DNA of 64,000 bases, taken from the NCBI GenBank assembly GCA_000231825.2, contig JH720307.1:1202880-1266879 (forward strand), in the 5' to 3' direction. Numbering within the stretch: the first letter of the stretch is position 1; every line of letters begins with the position of its first letter. Source of the DNA: Tetrahymena elliotti 4EA. Lineage: Eukaryota; Ciliophora; Oligohymenophorea; Hymenostomatida; Tetrahymenidae. Below the pieces are notes generated by a model. That model was not told the DNA's origin and ran no database searches. It saw only the letters and a program-made list of their open reading frames with translations. The translations under genes were made by a program, and so were the position numbers. Shown piece by piece: positions 22,994 through 36,435 of this stretch.

Positions 22994-25900
22994 TCATAAT
23001 TGTAATTATTTTATACCATTTCTTGGAGTGAGAGTTATAGTTTATAAATGCTGTGTAGAATGTGTTTCTTTTCTATGAATCTCAGAATTCATAATCTCTT
23101 TCAAAATATTTTTATTTATTTGTTACTAATCAGTTATTAAAAGTTACTTTTAGTGTTCAATTATAATTTTTTATGTTTCAACCACTTCCACTTCCCAGAG
23201 AGCTGTTTCACTTGAATTAAATTCTCTTAAAGTTTTTATAAATAATATTATTCTATAGATTCCTTTCGCTAATTTTATAGCTATGCAGATTATTCCAATC
23301 ACTAGTGCTACTACTAATGAATAGACAAAGTAAAATGAATATTTATTAAAATCTATTTACTATTCATCATTCATAAGTTAAACTAAAGTTAGTTATCCTG
23401 CTTATTAAAAAAGTATTAGTGTAGCTGTGAGACCTGCATAATAAAAGAATTCTAGATAGTTCTCAAAATAAAGTTTGAAAGGTTTTTAAATTAAAGCAAA
23501 AAATCCAAGTGCCATGTACCCAAGAGTTATGATGATAGTTTGCTGCTTAAAATCAGTAGATTAAACAGTAAAGTATGCACAAATAAGAATATCAATCGAT
23601 AATTGTAAAAAGAAAAAGTTTGCATTATTTGGTTTTAAATCATTTTCAAAAAAATTCTTTATGATATCATTATCGTTAGAAGCATATAAAAATTTAATGC
23701 ATAAGATATAAGATATGCCATATATAATCAGGACTATTAATGATAAAATAGAGCCTGTAAAAGAATAGCTTTATGTTGTAATTATATCAACCATACCAAA
23801 AAAAAACATCTTAATCATTAATACTTATAAAAAAGTGATGAATAGTGGAAATATTATGTTTTGATCTATTTTGTACATTTAATACCTCCACTTTTGCTTA
23901 CGATAAATCTTTGAAGAGATTAAGACAGACCTTTTCAAGATAGTTAGCTTTAAAACCAAGTAAATAGATAGAGTAAGTATGAATAAGAAAAAATATCCTT
24001 GAGCATTATCTATAAAGCTTAGCGGTTTATTAGACAAAAAAATTCTTTTGTTAAATAATTCTCTTTTATTTATATCTTCTTAACTTGGGCTTAGAAATCT
24101 CATAAAGTTAAAAACTGAAAAAGGATCTTCTACTTCTTGAAGCTCTGTCACAGTTTATATAATTTTACTTACTCTGACACTGGAGTAATTGAGGAAAATT
24201 AAAGTGAGATTTATTCTAAAACCAAGCAAGCTTTAAAAAGGTTGGTTCATGATTAAATGAACCAATGATAAAATTTTAATAACCTTCAATAATGTTTAGA
24301 TGATGTTTTTTAGTGATTCTAATTTATTTTCATCTATAAAAGAGTTAGACACTAAAAAAGTTTCTTCACAAATAGTCCCCTTTTCTTCAAATCCAAACAT
24401 GCAAACACAAAGTTTCTAATTAATAATAATAAAATTTGTATTTCTTTAATTTTAATAATAAAATTTACTTCAGGATTCAAAATATAATTTTAATTTGTAA
24501 AGCAAGATAAGCATATATCAGGATTCTCAACACCACAACTCTTACATTTATCTCTACATTTCAAACATTTTGGTACTTCTAAAATTGGGATTCTAGTATT
24601 TTTGTCATATTCACTTGAATCATAAAACTTCTCCAAGCAAAGACAAGAGTTCTACTAATTTAATTATCTAAAATTGTTTGCAGTATCACAAGCAGTGCAC
24701 TTATATTTAGTTAAGCTGCATTCTGAACATAATGAACTGCAAGCATCACATGCTTAGTTACCTATTTCTAAATATCCTTTCTTACACTAGCATACTTTTC
24801 CAACCAAATCTCTTAGTTAAATAAATTTAAAAATGAATATTAAAAATTTTTAGTAAAAAATTTAAATTAATATGTAACCTGGTTACATCACAAGTCAAAC
24901 ATTATTGCTGGTCATCACAGGTTTTACAGTAGTAAGGACATTTTGAGCATAAAATATTAGCTTAGTCATCAAAATAACCTCCTATGCATTTACATACTCC
25001 AGTTGTTGAAATAGGTGACAATGAGTTAGGTACAAAAGATCTTTAAAATACTAAAGCTTTATCACATGAAATACAATCAGTACTATTTGGCCCTATACAA
25101 TATTAGCAACTATAATGACATTTTTTGCAAATTGAATTGACACCATCATCATAGTATCTTTCTATACATAAACACTCAAATGAATTATATGGTGTTAATG
25201 TTGCATATTAGCTATATCTAAATGTGTTAGCAGGACATTCGACACAGCCACTTCTTGTGCCATTTACACATTTAGTGCAAGAGTAATGGCATTTCTAGCA
25301 TTAATTATTGGATCCATCATCATAGTATCCACTTCCACATATACAAGTATTAATAGAACTTAAAATTCTGAAAAGATTAGTTTTACAACTAAGACAATTG
25401 GTAGCAAATCCTATGCAAGTTTCACACTAATAGCTACATTATTCACATAATTATTATTGAGGTTTATCAAAATACCCAGGAGAACAAATACAATTAAAAG
25501 ATATATCTTATGGCTTTCTATCAGGTGATATTATCCTAAAGGTTGTAGTATCTAAAGGGCATTATATACAATCTGATTAAAATGAACCTATACATTTTAA
25601 ACAAGAGTAATGACAATTTTTGCAAGATTATGAAGCCTGATCTTCATATGTACCCTCTTTACAATTACAAGTTGAAGTGAGTTAGTTAAATTACCTATTT
25701 GAAGGGCAAGAAATACAATTATTAGCTTCAAATCCATCACAGGTAGCACATGAATAGTGGCATAAAGAACAACTCTTTAGGTTTGAAATAAATGAATTAC
25801 TTTAACTATTTGAACATTCACACTTATCTATAGGAGTGTATTAAAGTATTCCTGTAAAACATTTTAAGCACTAGGATTTATTTACAGAGCAATCTTCACA

Positions 25901-28735
25901 AAAAGCTACATCACATTATTCACAAACTGCCTAATTTTGAAAATAGCCTTTTAAGCATGAACAGGTTGTCTTATCCTATGATAATTCCATATTTGGTGCA
26001 CATTATATACATTCGCTTAAACTTAAACATGAAATACATCCTACTCTACAATCTTCACAAATTCCACTAGTGTTTAAAAACTATCCTTGGTTGCATTGGC
26101 ATGAACTATAAAGAGGATTTAGGTAAAAACCTGCTTTACAACTTAAACATTTCTATGGCCCTGGCCCAAAACAGTCCAAACAATTAGAATCACAAGCTAA
26201 ACATTATCTCTAAGGATAAAATATCTCATAGTAACCTTAGATACATACACACTATCCACCGGGTATTAAAATTCTGAATTGAGCTGCATCACATTCAATA
26301 CAATTGTTAGACTAATATAAACATTTTAAACATGTTGTATCACATTATGAGCACATGCTTAAGTTTCCTAGCAATTTAAAATATTAAAAATATATTTGAA
26401 GCAAATGAAATAAATAATATGTAGATAATACCTATTTAAAAATAACCATCTTTGCATAAGCATTAAGGTGCTGAATCTCTAGAAATTCCTTCATCAAAGC
26501 ATTGAGTACATGTACTTGAATCGCTACAAGTTAAGCAGTTGTAATTACATGGCTAGCATTAATTATAACTGTCTTTATAATATCCTGGTATGCATTATGT
26601 ACAAGTATTTAAGTTAGAGCAAGCTGAGCAAATTATTTTACAAGGTTTACAAGAGTTATCTGCATTATCTAAATAAAATTTGTCTGGGCATGATTCACAT
26701 ATTGAAGTTATGTCATTCCTTATTTTGCATGGTTAATTCATAGGTTAACAGGTACCATTATTTAAATTAAACTTTGCCACACAACTATTGCATACATTGC
26801 TCCCGCTAACTTGAGTAGAAGGATATTTACAAATTAAACACTCTTTCCCATTTGCATTTATCTGTAATTAATAACCTGTAACACATTGTGTGCAAATTAA
26901 ACCAGAGTCGCAGGTTAAACACCCTGGTGGACAAAATTAACACTAACTACCATCAAAATATTAGTTAGAATAGCAATCAATTTTAATACACTGTTTTGAA
27001 GATGTCAATTTATATGGCTAATTACAAGTTTCACATGTTGTTGAGTTTAAACATATTTAACAATTTGCTATGCATTAGCTACATGAATTTGATTGATAAA
27101 AATAACCTTAAATACAGCCACATTCAGTTTAATTAATACAAGTTTTATAAGAGGTATTACATGAAGGACAAGTATAACTTTATTAACATGAGGTCCCTTA
27201 AAGGTAATAATAAAAATAACATGCTGTGCATTTCTTATATGAATTACTGCAAGTCAAACAATTAGAACTACATGCTGAACACTATCCTAGAAAATCTTAA
27301 TAGTATCCATCTTTACATTTTAAGCAATCAGATTAATTGCACTATATACAATTACTACTACATTAAGAGCACTAGCCACTAGATATTCTGAAACCTTATT
27401 CACAAGCTGTACAATTATTATTACTTGTACAAGCCAAACAATTAGAGCTGCATGGCTTACAATTTTAAGGAGAGTTATCATAGTAATATTGATCATAGCA
27501 TTACCCAATATTGCAAGTCGTAGAATTAATACATTATTTACATCCTTATTAACATGAATTACAAGTTTTATTTATTGTATCTAAGTAATATCCATCAAAG
27601 CAGCTAGTACATTAATTGCTAGAATTATTACACGATTTACATTTTTTATCACAAACAATACACAAATTATTGATATCTCGAAAATATCCATCCTAGCATT
27701 TTGAGCAAGTTTGAAAATCTGTGCATTCCATACAGTAATCACTACAAATTTTGCAATTACTAGAGTCTATGTAATAATTACTAAAGCAGCTTAAGCAAAA
27801 ATTAACATCTCCAGATTAGCAAGTCTTACATGGTAAGTTGCATTATTAACATTACCCATTTACAAGTGAGTAACCATCAAAGCAACTAGTGCATTATTTA
27901 GTTGAACTATCACAAGTTTAGCATATTTCAGGGCACAAAGTGCATGAAGACAAATTATCATCATAAATATAGTTATTAAAACAACTTTGACAAATTGTAG
28001 AGATTTAAAGACATGTTTTACATGTAGTATCACATTATTAGCATGAATTATTTTATACAAAATACCCTTCTACACATAAACTACAATTACTAGAAGAGTT
28101 TGAACATGAAAGACAAATTGGATCGCAAGGTTAGCACTAATTATTTTGGTCTAAAAAATATCCATCAAAGCAACTTGTGCATGTAGCAGGTGAGTTATTA
28201 CATGTTTTACAGTTATTTTAACAAGCTAAGCAAGTTGGAATACTTAATGTATTATCAAGGTAAAATCCATCATAGCAAGATAAGCAATTTTATGAGTTAG
28301 TGCTACATTTTTAGCAATTATTAATACAAGCTAGACATATTTAATAAATGGGATCTAGATAAAACCTATCAAAACATGAAGAACAAGTAAATTATTAATT
28401 ACAAGTTTTGCAAGATGCCTAGCATTAAAAACAACTAGAGTTTTCTAGATAATAACCTTCATGGCATCCAGTGCAAAATGTAGAAGATATATGACAAGAA
28501 AAACAAGATTAATCACATTGTTAACAATAAGTAAAAAGCTAATCTGAATAGTATCCATCAGGACATGAACTAAGTTATCTCAATTTACTGTAAATAAAAA
28601 ATAATTTTTAGTATTGTTTTTTCAAAGAAGTAAATGAATTACTTTTTTTGAGTATCTTTAGCTATTTAATTTAAATATTTTTAGTTTTAATATTATTGAG
28701 AGCATAAGAAGTAAGAGGACGAATCTTCTTAACAT
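22994..28735 (-). CDS. Giant cysteine-rich (furin-like repeat) multi-pass surface protein
   Basis: Exons on the minus strand: 28735-28643 (signal peptide MLRRFVLLLLMLS...), 28587-26432, 26367-24879, 24811-24469 and 24415-22994, about 1830 residues. Roughly 1,350 residues are tandem Cys repeats of 35-50 residues built from CxxC pairs, e.g. CSSNCLTCSNSYKKCTAC and GYYxD/GYFxD turns, like furin/GF-receptor Cys-rich repeats. The last about 400 residues contain some seven or eight hydrophobic helices (GYFFLFILTLSIYLVLKL, IIFPLFITFLQVLMI, SILSLIVLIIYGISYIL and others) and a charged tail. Such large secreted-repeat plus multi-pass proteins are an expanded ciliate family, ligands unknown. Introns 2-4 are 64, 67 and 53 bp and close phase. 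The first intron does not: the signal-peptide exon is phase 0 but exon 2 needs phase 2. A frame open from an alternative first exon at 29217-29183 does close, but lacks a signal peptide. Confidence 0.75.
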
Positions 28736-30597
28736 TTTTTGAAATTTCTTTTATCAAAATCTGTAAAAAAAGAATTTATTTTTCTTTTACTGTACCTTGG
28801 TTTGGTTATACTTTTATATTTATGTTTAAAAATAAAAAATGAAAGAATATCAGTTAACTATTAAAATTAAAGCAAAAATTACATATCAACTAGTATTACT
28901 TAGTAGGGATTCTATGTATTATCATTATTTCCATAAGAATATTAAAAAAATACATGTCTAATTAAATTTCCTTAAGATTAGATTATGAAAGAAATACTCA
29001 TTTTCTTATATAAATAAATTGAGGTATTCTATTCCCTTCCTTATTGATAGGATAAATCTTCTAAATAAGCATATTTTGCCTTAATTCTATCAAAAAAAAA
29101 AATATAAATTAAGTAAAAAGTATTTTGGTAAATCAATATGGTCAATTAAATATTGAAGTAATATTAAAAAGGAGATATTTACTTAAATTCACAAAGATGT
29201 ATGTATATATCTTCCATTTTTATATTTTTAATCAACTTATGTTCTATTTCTAAAATGAATCCTTAACTTAAATCTTCAAATGTGATTGATTAATTTTATA
29301 AAAATGGAAAACTTATCAAGCAAGAATCAGATACATGAAGATAAATTTTATTTTAGGAATGCTACTAATGACAAAGAAATTTTGCTAAATGGTCTATTAA
29401 TTGGTTGAAAAGAAAATATCTTTATAAATGAAAATTGACTTCAAATTAATTACAAAATAAGATTAAAATGACACCGACTATCATACTTTACTACTAAATT
29501 TCTTTAAATATTGTTTATTAGTTTTCTGATAATATAAAATTAAGGCTATATTATATTTATCACAATTGACAAAACCAAAAGAAATTTTATTAAAAAATTA
29601 TTAATTTTTGTTTTTCAGTATTATTTAATCTTTCATAATCTTTAGATGTAAAGTAAAATTTATAAGACAAAAACAAGAAGGATAATATGTAATTTTGAAT
29701 TTACTAAGATAATTAATGTTTGCAAATTTTAATAATTAAAATTTGATTTAGAAAAGAAGAATCTTCAATATTTTGTATCATTTTATGAGATTTAAGAATT
29801 TCAATTCGAATTTTATCAATTAATGTTAAAGAAAAGCGAAAATTTAATTTACCACTTTTTGAATTAGAATTGAATAAGCATGCTTGAGGGTTAAAATTTA
29901 TATTTCTTCTTCAATCATTATTAAAACAAATATCCTGCTTGCAAATATTAAATAAACACATTTGCTTTAAGATTTTAAATATTAATTTATACTTTAAAAT
30001 AAATTTCTCTGAAAGATAAATTAATTGGGAGCTTACATTTTTTTCTTACTTTATTTAAATTTTGAATAATTATTATTTTATTTTCTAAACTCAAAAAAAT
30101 GTTAGAATTATCATATTAAAATTTTTTCTTATTTAATCTATCTTGTATTTGTAATGCTAAAAAATTCAAAAACTTAATATATTTATTCATAATTAAAAAT
30201 CTAATAATTTCTTTTAAAATCTTGAAAGGTTTTATTGGCATTAATGTAATAAAACTGAAGAAACCCTAGGCTATGATTAAAATAAAAAATATAATTTATT
30301 TAAAAATAATTTTTTCTTAGATAAAAAATAAATTGGAGATAAACTTAAAATTTACTTCTAATCTTTTTAAAAATCTTATTAATTTGTAAGTAGAACAAGA
30401 CAAAGAGCGGATGATAAAATTTTTAAAAAAACAACAAATAATAATTTTTTTTAGTTCATTAATAGGATATTTTAGATTAATAAAACTTGTATTTAATAAA
30501 AGTAATTGGGTATTTAAAATAGTATTTTAATTAAAACTTAAAAGGAAAAAGGAACACAAAAATAACTTTATTTACAACGATGAGCTTATAAAATATT
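28736..30597. other. Long spacer upstream of the Cys-rich gene
   Basis: 1.86 kb between the Cys-rich gene and the 3' end of the p65-like gene, both on the minus strand. On the minus strand 29217-29183 (ATG) joined to 29086-28643 gives a frame that continues in phase into exon 2 of the Cys-rich gene. Its composition is weakly coding-like, so it may be 5' leader or an N-terminal extension. From 29300 to 30597 I see nothing beyond A/T-rich DNA. Confidence 0.45.
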
Positions 30598-32232
30598 TCA
30601 ATTTTCTTAATTTTAGGTTTATTTTTATTTTTTTTACTGCTTTTTATTGAAAAAATAGTTTCTGAATTCATTTTTTTTGTATTTTATATAACTCCAGTAA
30701 TACTTCTCTTCCTCTTCCATGACTGAGTGAATAACATCACACAATTTTCCTTTTATTTCTATCTAACATTTGTTATTATGAAGTTTTAATAACTTTTCAG
30801 CAGCTAATTTTTTTTCTTCGCTATTTTAGAATCTAATAATAGCTTAACCTATCTTTAAAATGTGATTTAATTATGGAGCTTTTTCAATTTATGTTTAGTT
30901 ATTTTCTATTTAAATATTTTCATTTGATATATTATTAGATAAAGATTAGTTGGTCTAGTTATTTATTTTATTAATTGTATTACTTTCATCTAAATAGTCA
31001 CAGTAAAATTCATAGCCAAGATGTCTCACTGCAAGAACTATTTCTGCTTTTAAGGTGTTAATAGGAATGTTTATAATTTTTATTAAGCAATTTTAAATTA
31101 TTTAAACGTCTACAGGAATAAATTAAACTTTTGATTTTAAGGATTTCTCACTTATTTTTAAGTTTTCTTAGTCATTTTATATTTTACTTAATTCTTTGAA
31201 GGATTATTTCTCTTCTTCCCATTTTTTATAAGTTATTATTCTTATAGATCCTTGCCCTATTTTTTTTTCTGTGAGAAGAATTAGTTCTTTAGGAATAGAG
31301 TTATTCTTGGCTTGCAGAGCTTAATTAGCTTCTTCTTCAGAGACAAACTCTATAAAAGCAAACCCCTTGCATAATTATGAATTTTTCTAAAGAGGTAAAT
31401 TTATATTAATAATTCTAAAATTGCCAAATATAGATAATAGTGTCTCTTTAGAACATTTAGGAGGTAGATAATCTATGTAGAGTGTTTTTTGCTTTGAATT
31501 TTTTTGGGTTTATTCTAAGTTGAAAGGAAATCTTCTTTTGACTTTCAAGCTATTCATTTTAACTTTTAATATTTTACTTTCTTTTAAAGAATCTCTTATT
31601 AAGAGAATCAAGTCTTTCTTAGAAAATTTATTCTAATTTATAATATTTACCTGTTATGCATAATTTTACATTCGCTTTGAAGATTGTTAATTTTTATCTG
31701 ATAAATTTTTTAAAATCTATTGTATTCTATTGAATTTTAGGAATATCTTTATGTCAATACAATTCTTTGGGCTTTTATCTATTATGCTTCTCAAGTAAGA
31801 ATCATGGGATAGATTTGTATCACAAAAATAATATTCCATTTATAGTTAAAGCTACTCACCAATACCTAAATCTTCTACTACTAACTATTAAGAGTTGGTA
31901 TGCGAGTGGCTTTGTTAATTTCTCTTAAAACTTAATTCAGTTATATATGTCATTTACTCTTAAAATAGCTTAAGTTTATCATTGCTATTTTATGGTTCTA
32001 CATTCATTTCTTGGTATTTATCTATTTAGATTTCCTTATTAAGTATTACATTATTATCTATTTATTGGCCATCGTACATGGAAATGATTTATTACTTTTT
32101 ATTGCCATCATTTATATTTTCTTCATAAAATGATTGCCCTACTACCTTTTATTACTCATCTTGATTGAACTCTTCAATAAAACATTCCTATTCTAATTCT
32201 TCTAAGTTATTATTTTCTAAATATTCATCCAT
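30598..32232 (-). CDS. La-family protein, telomerase p65 / LARP7-like
   Basis: Intronless, 544 residues, ATG at 32232-32230 and TGA at 30600-30598. An acidic Gln/Asn-rich N terminus (1-125) precedes a La motif (about 127-220: QMEYYFCDTNLSHDSYL, then FLKFNRI), which in the family binds 3' UUU-OH RNA ends. RRM1 follows (about 249-335), with RNP2 LYIDYL and RNP1 CKGFAFIEF. The C-terminal domain (about 380-530) is an atypical xRRM: FYCDY (Tyr410, Asp412), a long Asn/Gln-rich loop, then AIIRF (Arg467), and a final charged helix EEEEKYYWSYIKYKK. From the literature I recall T. thermophila p65 as about 542 residues with Tyr407, Asp409 and Arg465 in its xRRM, so length, order and key residues agree closely. 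p65 folds telomerase RNA and promotes TERT assembly. The alternative, another LARP7-type snRNA chaperone, cannot be excluded. Upstream lies a 2.2-kb spacer. Confidence 0.82.
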
Positions 32233-34463
32233 TTTTAGTTACTTAATAAAAATTTTAATGAATCAATAGTAACTTTAATCTGAATTTATATATCAAAATT
32301 CAAGAAAGAAAGAAAATATCAAAATCAAAAATAATTATAATTAAAACTAAACTTTGTCTAAATACTGCTCATTAATAAATACCAATACCCTTTTATAAAC
32401 ATTTTTTGATGGATTCTAAATTCTACTTTAAATTTTTCATTAAATAGTATCAAAAAAAAAAAATTTTTGAAAGTTAAAAAAAGTTAATTTTATTTTTATA
32501 CTAAGAAGCGATATTATTAATATTTATGACAACCAAAATAATTAGAGTCTTTTTTTTTTCTTCCAGTAATTTTATATTTTCTACATTATTGAAAATATAA
32601 AAAAAATATTTTATAAAATACACATTCTTAAGGAAAAAAAATCAAAATCTAAAGACAGATTCTTCATAAATGTAATCAAATATAGTGAACAACTGTAAAT
32701 CATTGCTCATCTTCACTATTTTTATCTTAAATTTTAATTATATTACTTTTATGTTTTTTATAGACTTAGTTAGAATTCCGTATTTAGAAAAAATTGAAAC
32801 AAATTTTGATTTGTTTTGTTTAGATTAATTTGTAAAGTTAAATTTAAAATTTACAGAAAATAGTACAAACTCTACCTTTTTAGAAATGAAAAGATTGAAA
32901 TGTTAAAAGTAAAAAATATAGTAGATAAATTTATTTAAACACCAAAAATTTCCTAGTTTATTAAAATATTCAGACCCATCTAAACATTATATGAGATGTT
33001 TAAAAATAAAATATTTTCATCAATTCTGATAAACTTGTATTTTAATTCAAAAATTCCTTCTATAATATATAAAGATAATTCTTATACGGTGACAAGTTTA
33101 AAACATTGCTTGTACATAAAAAATAAAAAAAAATAATTTATATTCAAAGGAAGTACTCAGAAAATACACTAAAAAATGAGATAAGATTTAAAATTAGTCT
33201 AATTAAATTTCTTACTAAATATTTAAAATGAAAATTTCATAAGTCTCTGAATGAACCTCAAAGGTTATTAATTTAAAATTTTATAAAAACGATAAAAATT
33301 TACTACCTGCAATCTCTTAATTAAATTAGTTATATCTGTAGATTACACCCAGTTATTAATTTAATTTCACTCCAATGAACAATTTTTTCTATCAAAATTG
33401 CATCATTTGGAGTAGAAAAAAAAATTATTTTGCATGATTATTAGCAAAATCCTCAAATTTTGTCAGTTATTTTTGAAAAATATTGTGTTAATAAACTAAT
33501 TAAAAACAATTTCTTCTTCTTCTTCTTCTTTTAATTACTTTTTCATGAATGTAGAACTTTTACCTTCCCTTTTTTTGCTTTGAAATTTCATTTTAGCTGA
33601 TTTCAAAATATGGACATTGTTATTTAGGAAAGGTACTCTAAAGTGGGAAGTTTTATTTTATTTTCTAATGTACCAAATAAAAAATAATATTCTTCTCACT
33701 TATTTTTGTTTTTTTTTAGAGTGTAAATTAATTTATTGATAGACTAAGTTTATATTAAAAAAATCTGAAATTAAAAATTTTTTTTGAGTGTTTCAAATAA
33801 TCCTTTGTTTTTGAGGGCTTAAGGAAATGTTTTTTTCATAGTTTAATAGGACATAGATTTGTAGTTTGAGATTTTTGTAATCAGAAACAGTACATTTTGA
33901 TAAATTTTGATAAAGTGAATAGCAATTATAGTTATTGAATGGCACACATAATTACTAATAATTAGATGTAGAAGGAGTAAAAATCATAATATGCAATATT
34001 TAATAAATGGATTGAATTCTATGACACAATATTTTAAATAAGTAGAAAAAAGCTATTTTATTTTTCACTAAATTTATTGGTAATTGAATCTCAAAGGTAT
34101 TTCAATAAGCATGTCAAAATGTCAGGTTATCGATTTTAGTTAAATTTGACTAAGTAATGAAGAAGGAATATCATTCTTTGTCAAATTTAATTATTTGGAT
34201 TCGGCTAATTCCATTTCGGCTTATTATTCAAGCTTCCAAATTTACTAAAAAAACAGTTTGAAATACAAATTAAATAGATATATTTTCTTCTTCTTCTGAT
34301 TTTTATTAAGAAAAATTTTAATGCTAAGTAAGATTTTAAAAGCTAAATTACTCAATTAAAATCTATAAATTAATTTTTGAAAACAACAATCTTAAAAAAA
34401 AATACACTTAAAAAGTGATTAGAACAGAAAAACTGAAAAAAAAACTATATTTAAGCTCTTTCA
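32233..34463. other. Large divergent intergenic region
   Basis: 2.2 kb, the longest gene-free stretch, between the p65-like gene (minus) and the MFS transporter (plus), so it holds both promoters. It contains a (TTC)n run at 33511-33530. I looked for small genes, tRNA box motifs and palindromes on both strands and recognised none. Confidence 0.55.
33511..33530. repeat. (TTC)n microsatellite
   Basis: Perfect TTC triplet run of about 20 bp in the spacer upstream of the MFS gene; non-coding. Confidence 0.88.
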
Positions 34464-36435
34464 ATGTCTACTTTAAAGGAATAGCAAGCGAGAGACAAAA
34501 GCACTTCATAGAATCATATGAAGAGAGATGATCCTCATTTTGTAGATGATGTCGAACACCATCATCACTAACTCAGGTAAGAATGGCGTATTTATTCTAT
34601 GGCTGTGAATGCATGCTTGGGATCTTGGTTCTTTGGCTACAACTTGGGTGTCTATAACTCAGCCTAGAAGGTTATGGTAAAATTAAATGATTGGGATGCA
34701 GATGAAGATGAGTTATATACTTCTTTAATTACTGCTTTCATGCCTTTAGGTGCTTTTTTAGGAGCCTTATTTAGTAGATAGGTTCTTGATTGGATTAGAG
34801 GTATTAGAAAGTCTATGCTTGTATTCGACATCATAGGAATTATTGGAACTATAATTATTATTATTGATACTACTGTTGCTAACCTCTTGATTGGAAGATT
34901 TATTTGTGGTTTGTGCATTGGTAAGAATTTTATTATTATTTTTCTATCAAAATCAATAAAATAAACTACTTTTCTTTATTAAAAGGTATGAATACAGCTG
35001 TTATTCCAGTTTATATTAAAGATTTCTCTCCTGTAGAAATTAGTGGTAAGGCTGGTTCAGTTAATTAAATTATTCTTACTTTTGGAGTCTTCTGTAGTTA
35101 TTTGATAGCTCTTGTTCTTCCTTTACCTGCTGATACAAAAGATGGCTATAATGATGGCGGCCCATGGAGAATAGTTTTAGGTCTTCCTATGATAGCTCCT
35201 GTCATTCGTCTCATAATTCTTCTTTTCATTTTTAGATTGGAAACTCCCACTATCATGATTAGGGAGCATCGTTATTAAGAAGTTAAAGAATTCTTTAAGA
35301 AAATTTATTCATCTGAAAAAGATGCTGAAGAAGTTTTCCATGGCTATGAAGAAAAAGTTCATGAAGAATAAGTAGAAAAAGAAAAACTAAAGAATAAATT
35401 ACATTCTGAAGATCTTTCAAGCAACGGTGGTAATAAAGGCATGCATATTAATGAGATAGTAAACAATCATGAAGATAGTAACATTAAATCTGATTCTTAA
35501 GCAAAACCAAAGAATGAATTCAATATATAACTAGCAACTCATGCCCCAGAAACTTAAAATAATGTAGTAGTAGTTGAAAAAGCTCATATTAAAACTTACT
35601 AAGACTTTTATCATGAAAAAATTTATGAATTGTCTAATAAAGCAACCTATACTAAGCGTTTCATTTTAGGATGTCTAATTTAATTTTGTACTTAATGTAG
35701 TGGTGTCAATGCTATTCTCTTTTACTCAAATACTATTTTCAAAGAAACTTCAGGTAAGAAAGGTTCTGATGCTGAGCTAGTCGCACGTTAAGCAACTATT
35801 GGTTTAGGTGCAGCTATGGTTGTTTTCAACTGTATTTAATTCTTCTTATTGGGTAAATTTGGTCGTAAGCCTTTGATGCATGTAGGTGTCTTTATTGTCA
35901 CTGTTTCTCTTTTTGTTTTTAGTGGTATTCAAAAAGTTGATAAAAGCAACTAGAATGTAAACAACTTTGGTATCTTCCTCATATTTTCCGTAAAATAAAT
36001 AAATCTGTCTTTTTTAATAATATTTATCATTAATTTTTTTAAAAATTAAAGTTTTAATTTGGATGGTAGATTAGTCTGGGTGCTGTTACATGGATTCTCA
36101 ATAGTGAAATTCTTGATAGATTAGGTATTTCTATATCTTCTTTCATTAGATGGTTTTTCGCTATGGTTGTCGGTTTAGTTTTCCCTTATATGAGAAAAGG
36201 TATTGATTTATTTGGTTCCTTCTTGGTTTTTGGTTGCTTCACTGTTGTGTGCTATGTTTATTTCCTTATTGCTATTAAAGAAACCAAAGGAAAGGATCGT
36301 TATGAAATTTTAAAGTCTTATTCCAACCCTGAAGTATACAAAGAATAAGAAAAGCAAGCAAATGAATTTGCTAAATAAGCTTTTGAAGATTAAAAAAATG
36401 CTCTTCTTAGTAATAAATTGATGACATAAGAATGA
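34464..36435 (+). CDS. Sugar-porter family MFS transporter
   Basis: Model join(34464..34920, 34986..35989, 36052..36435), 614 residues; introns of 65 and 62 bp close phase. The cytosolic N terminus is His-rich (VEHHHHQ). TM1 carries SWFFGYNLGVYN, and FLGALFSRQVLDWIRGIRKS is the A-loop after TM2 (a G..R..GR(R/K) variant). GRFICGLCIG-MNTAVIPVYIKD matches the R..G...G......P.Y..E motif of TM4-5, with Asp in place of the usual Glu. After a long Glu/Lys-rich central loop (about residues 265-395) come GCLIQFCTQCSGVNAILFYS, the sugar-binding QQ.SG.N motif, and LGKFGRKPLMHVG. TM10 has SLGAVTWILNSEIL and the protein ends ETKGKD(R), the PETKG equivalent. Twelve helices are expected in the plasma or a vacuolar membrane. 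Substrate is probably a hexose; proton coupling is not decidable from sequence. The central loop is unusually long for the family. Confidence 0.9.

Noticed and set aside
27320..28060. Minus-strand hydrophobic ORFs with Val/Ile runs
   Set aside because: They are out-of-frame shadows of the Cys-rich repeats; the true frame gives CxxC repeats throughout.
32233..34463. Non-coding RNA gene, such as telomerase RNA, next to the p65-like gene
   Set aside because: No recognisable Pol III box, pseudoknot template or structured GC-richer island was found in the spacer.
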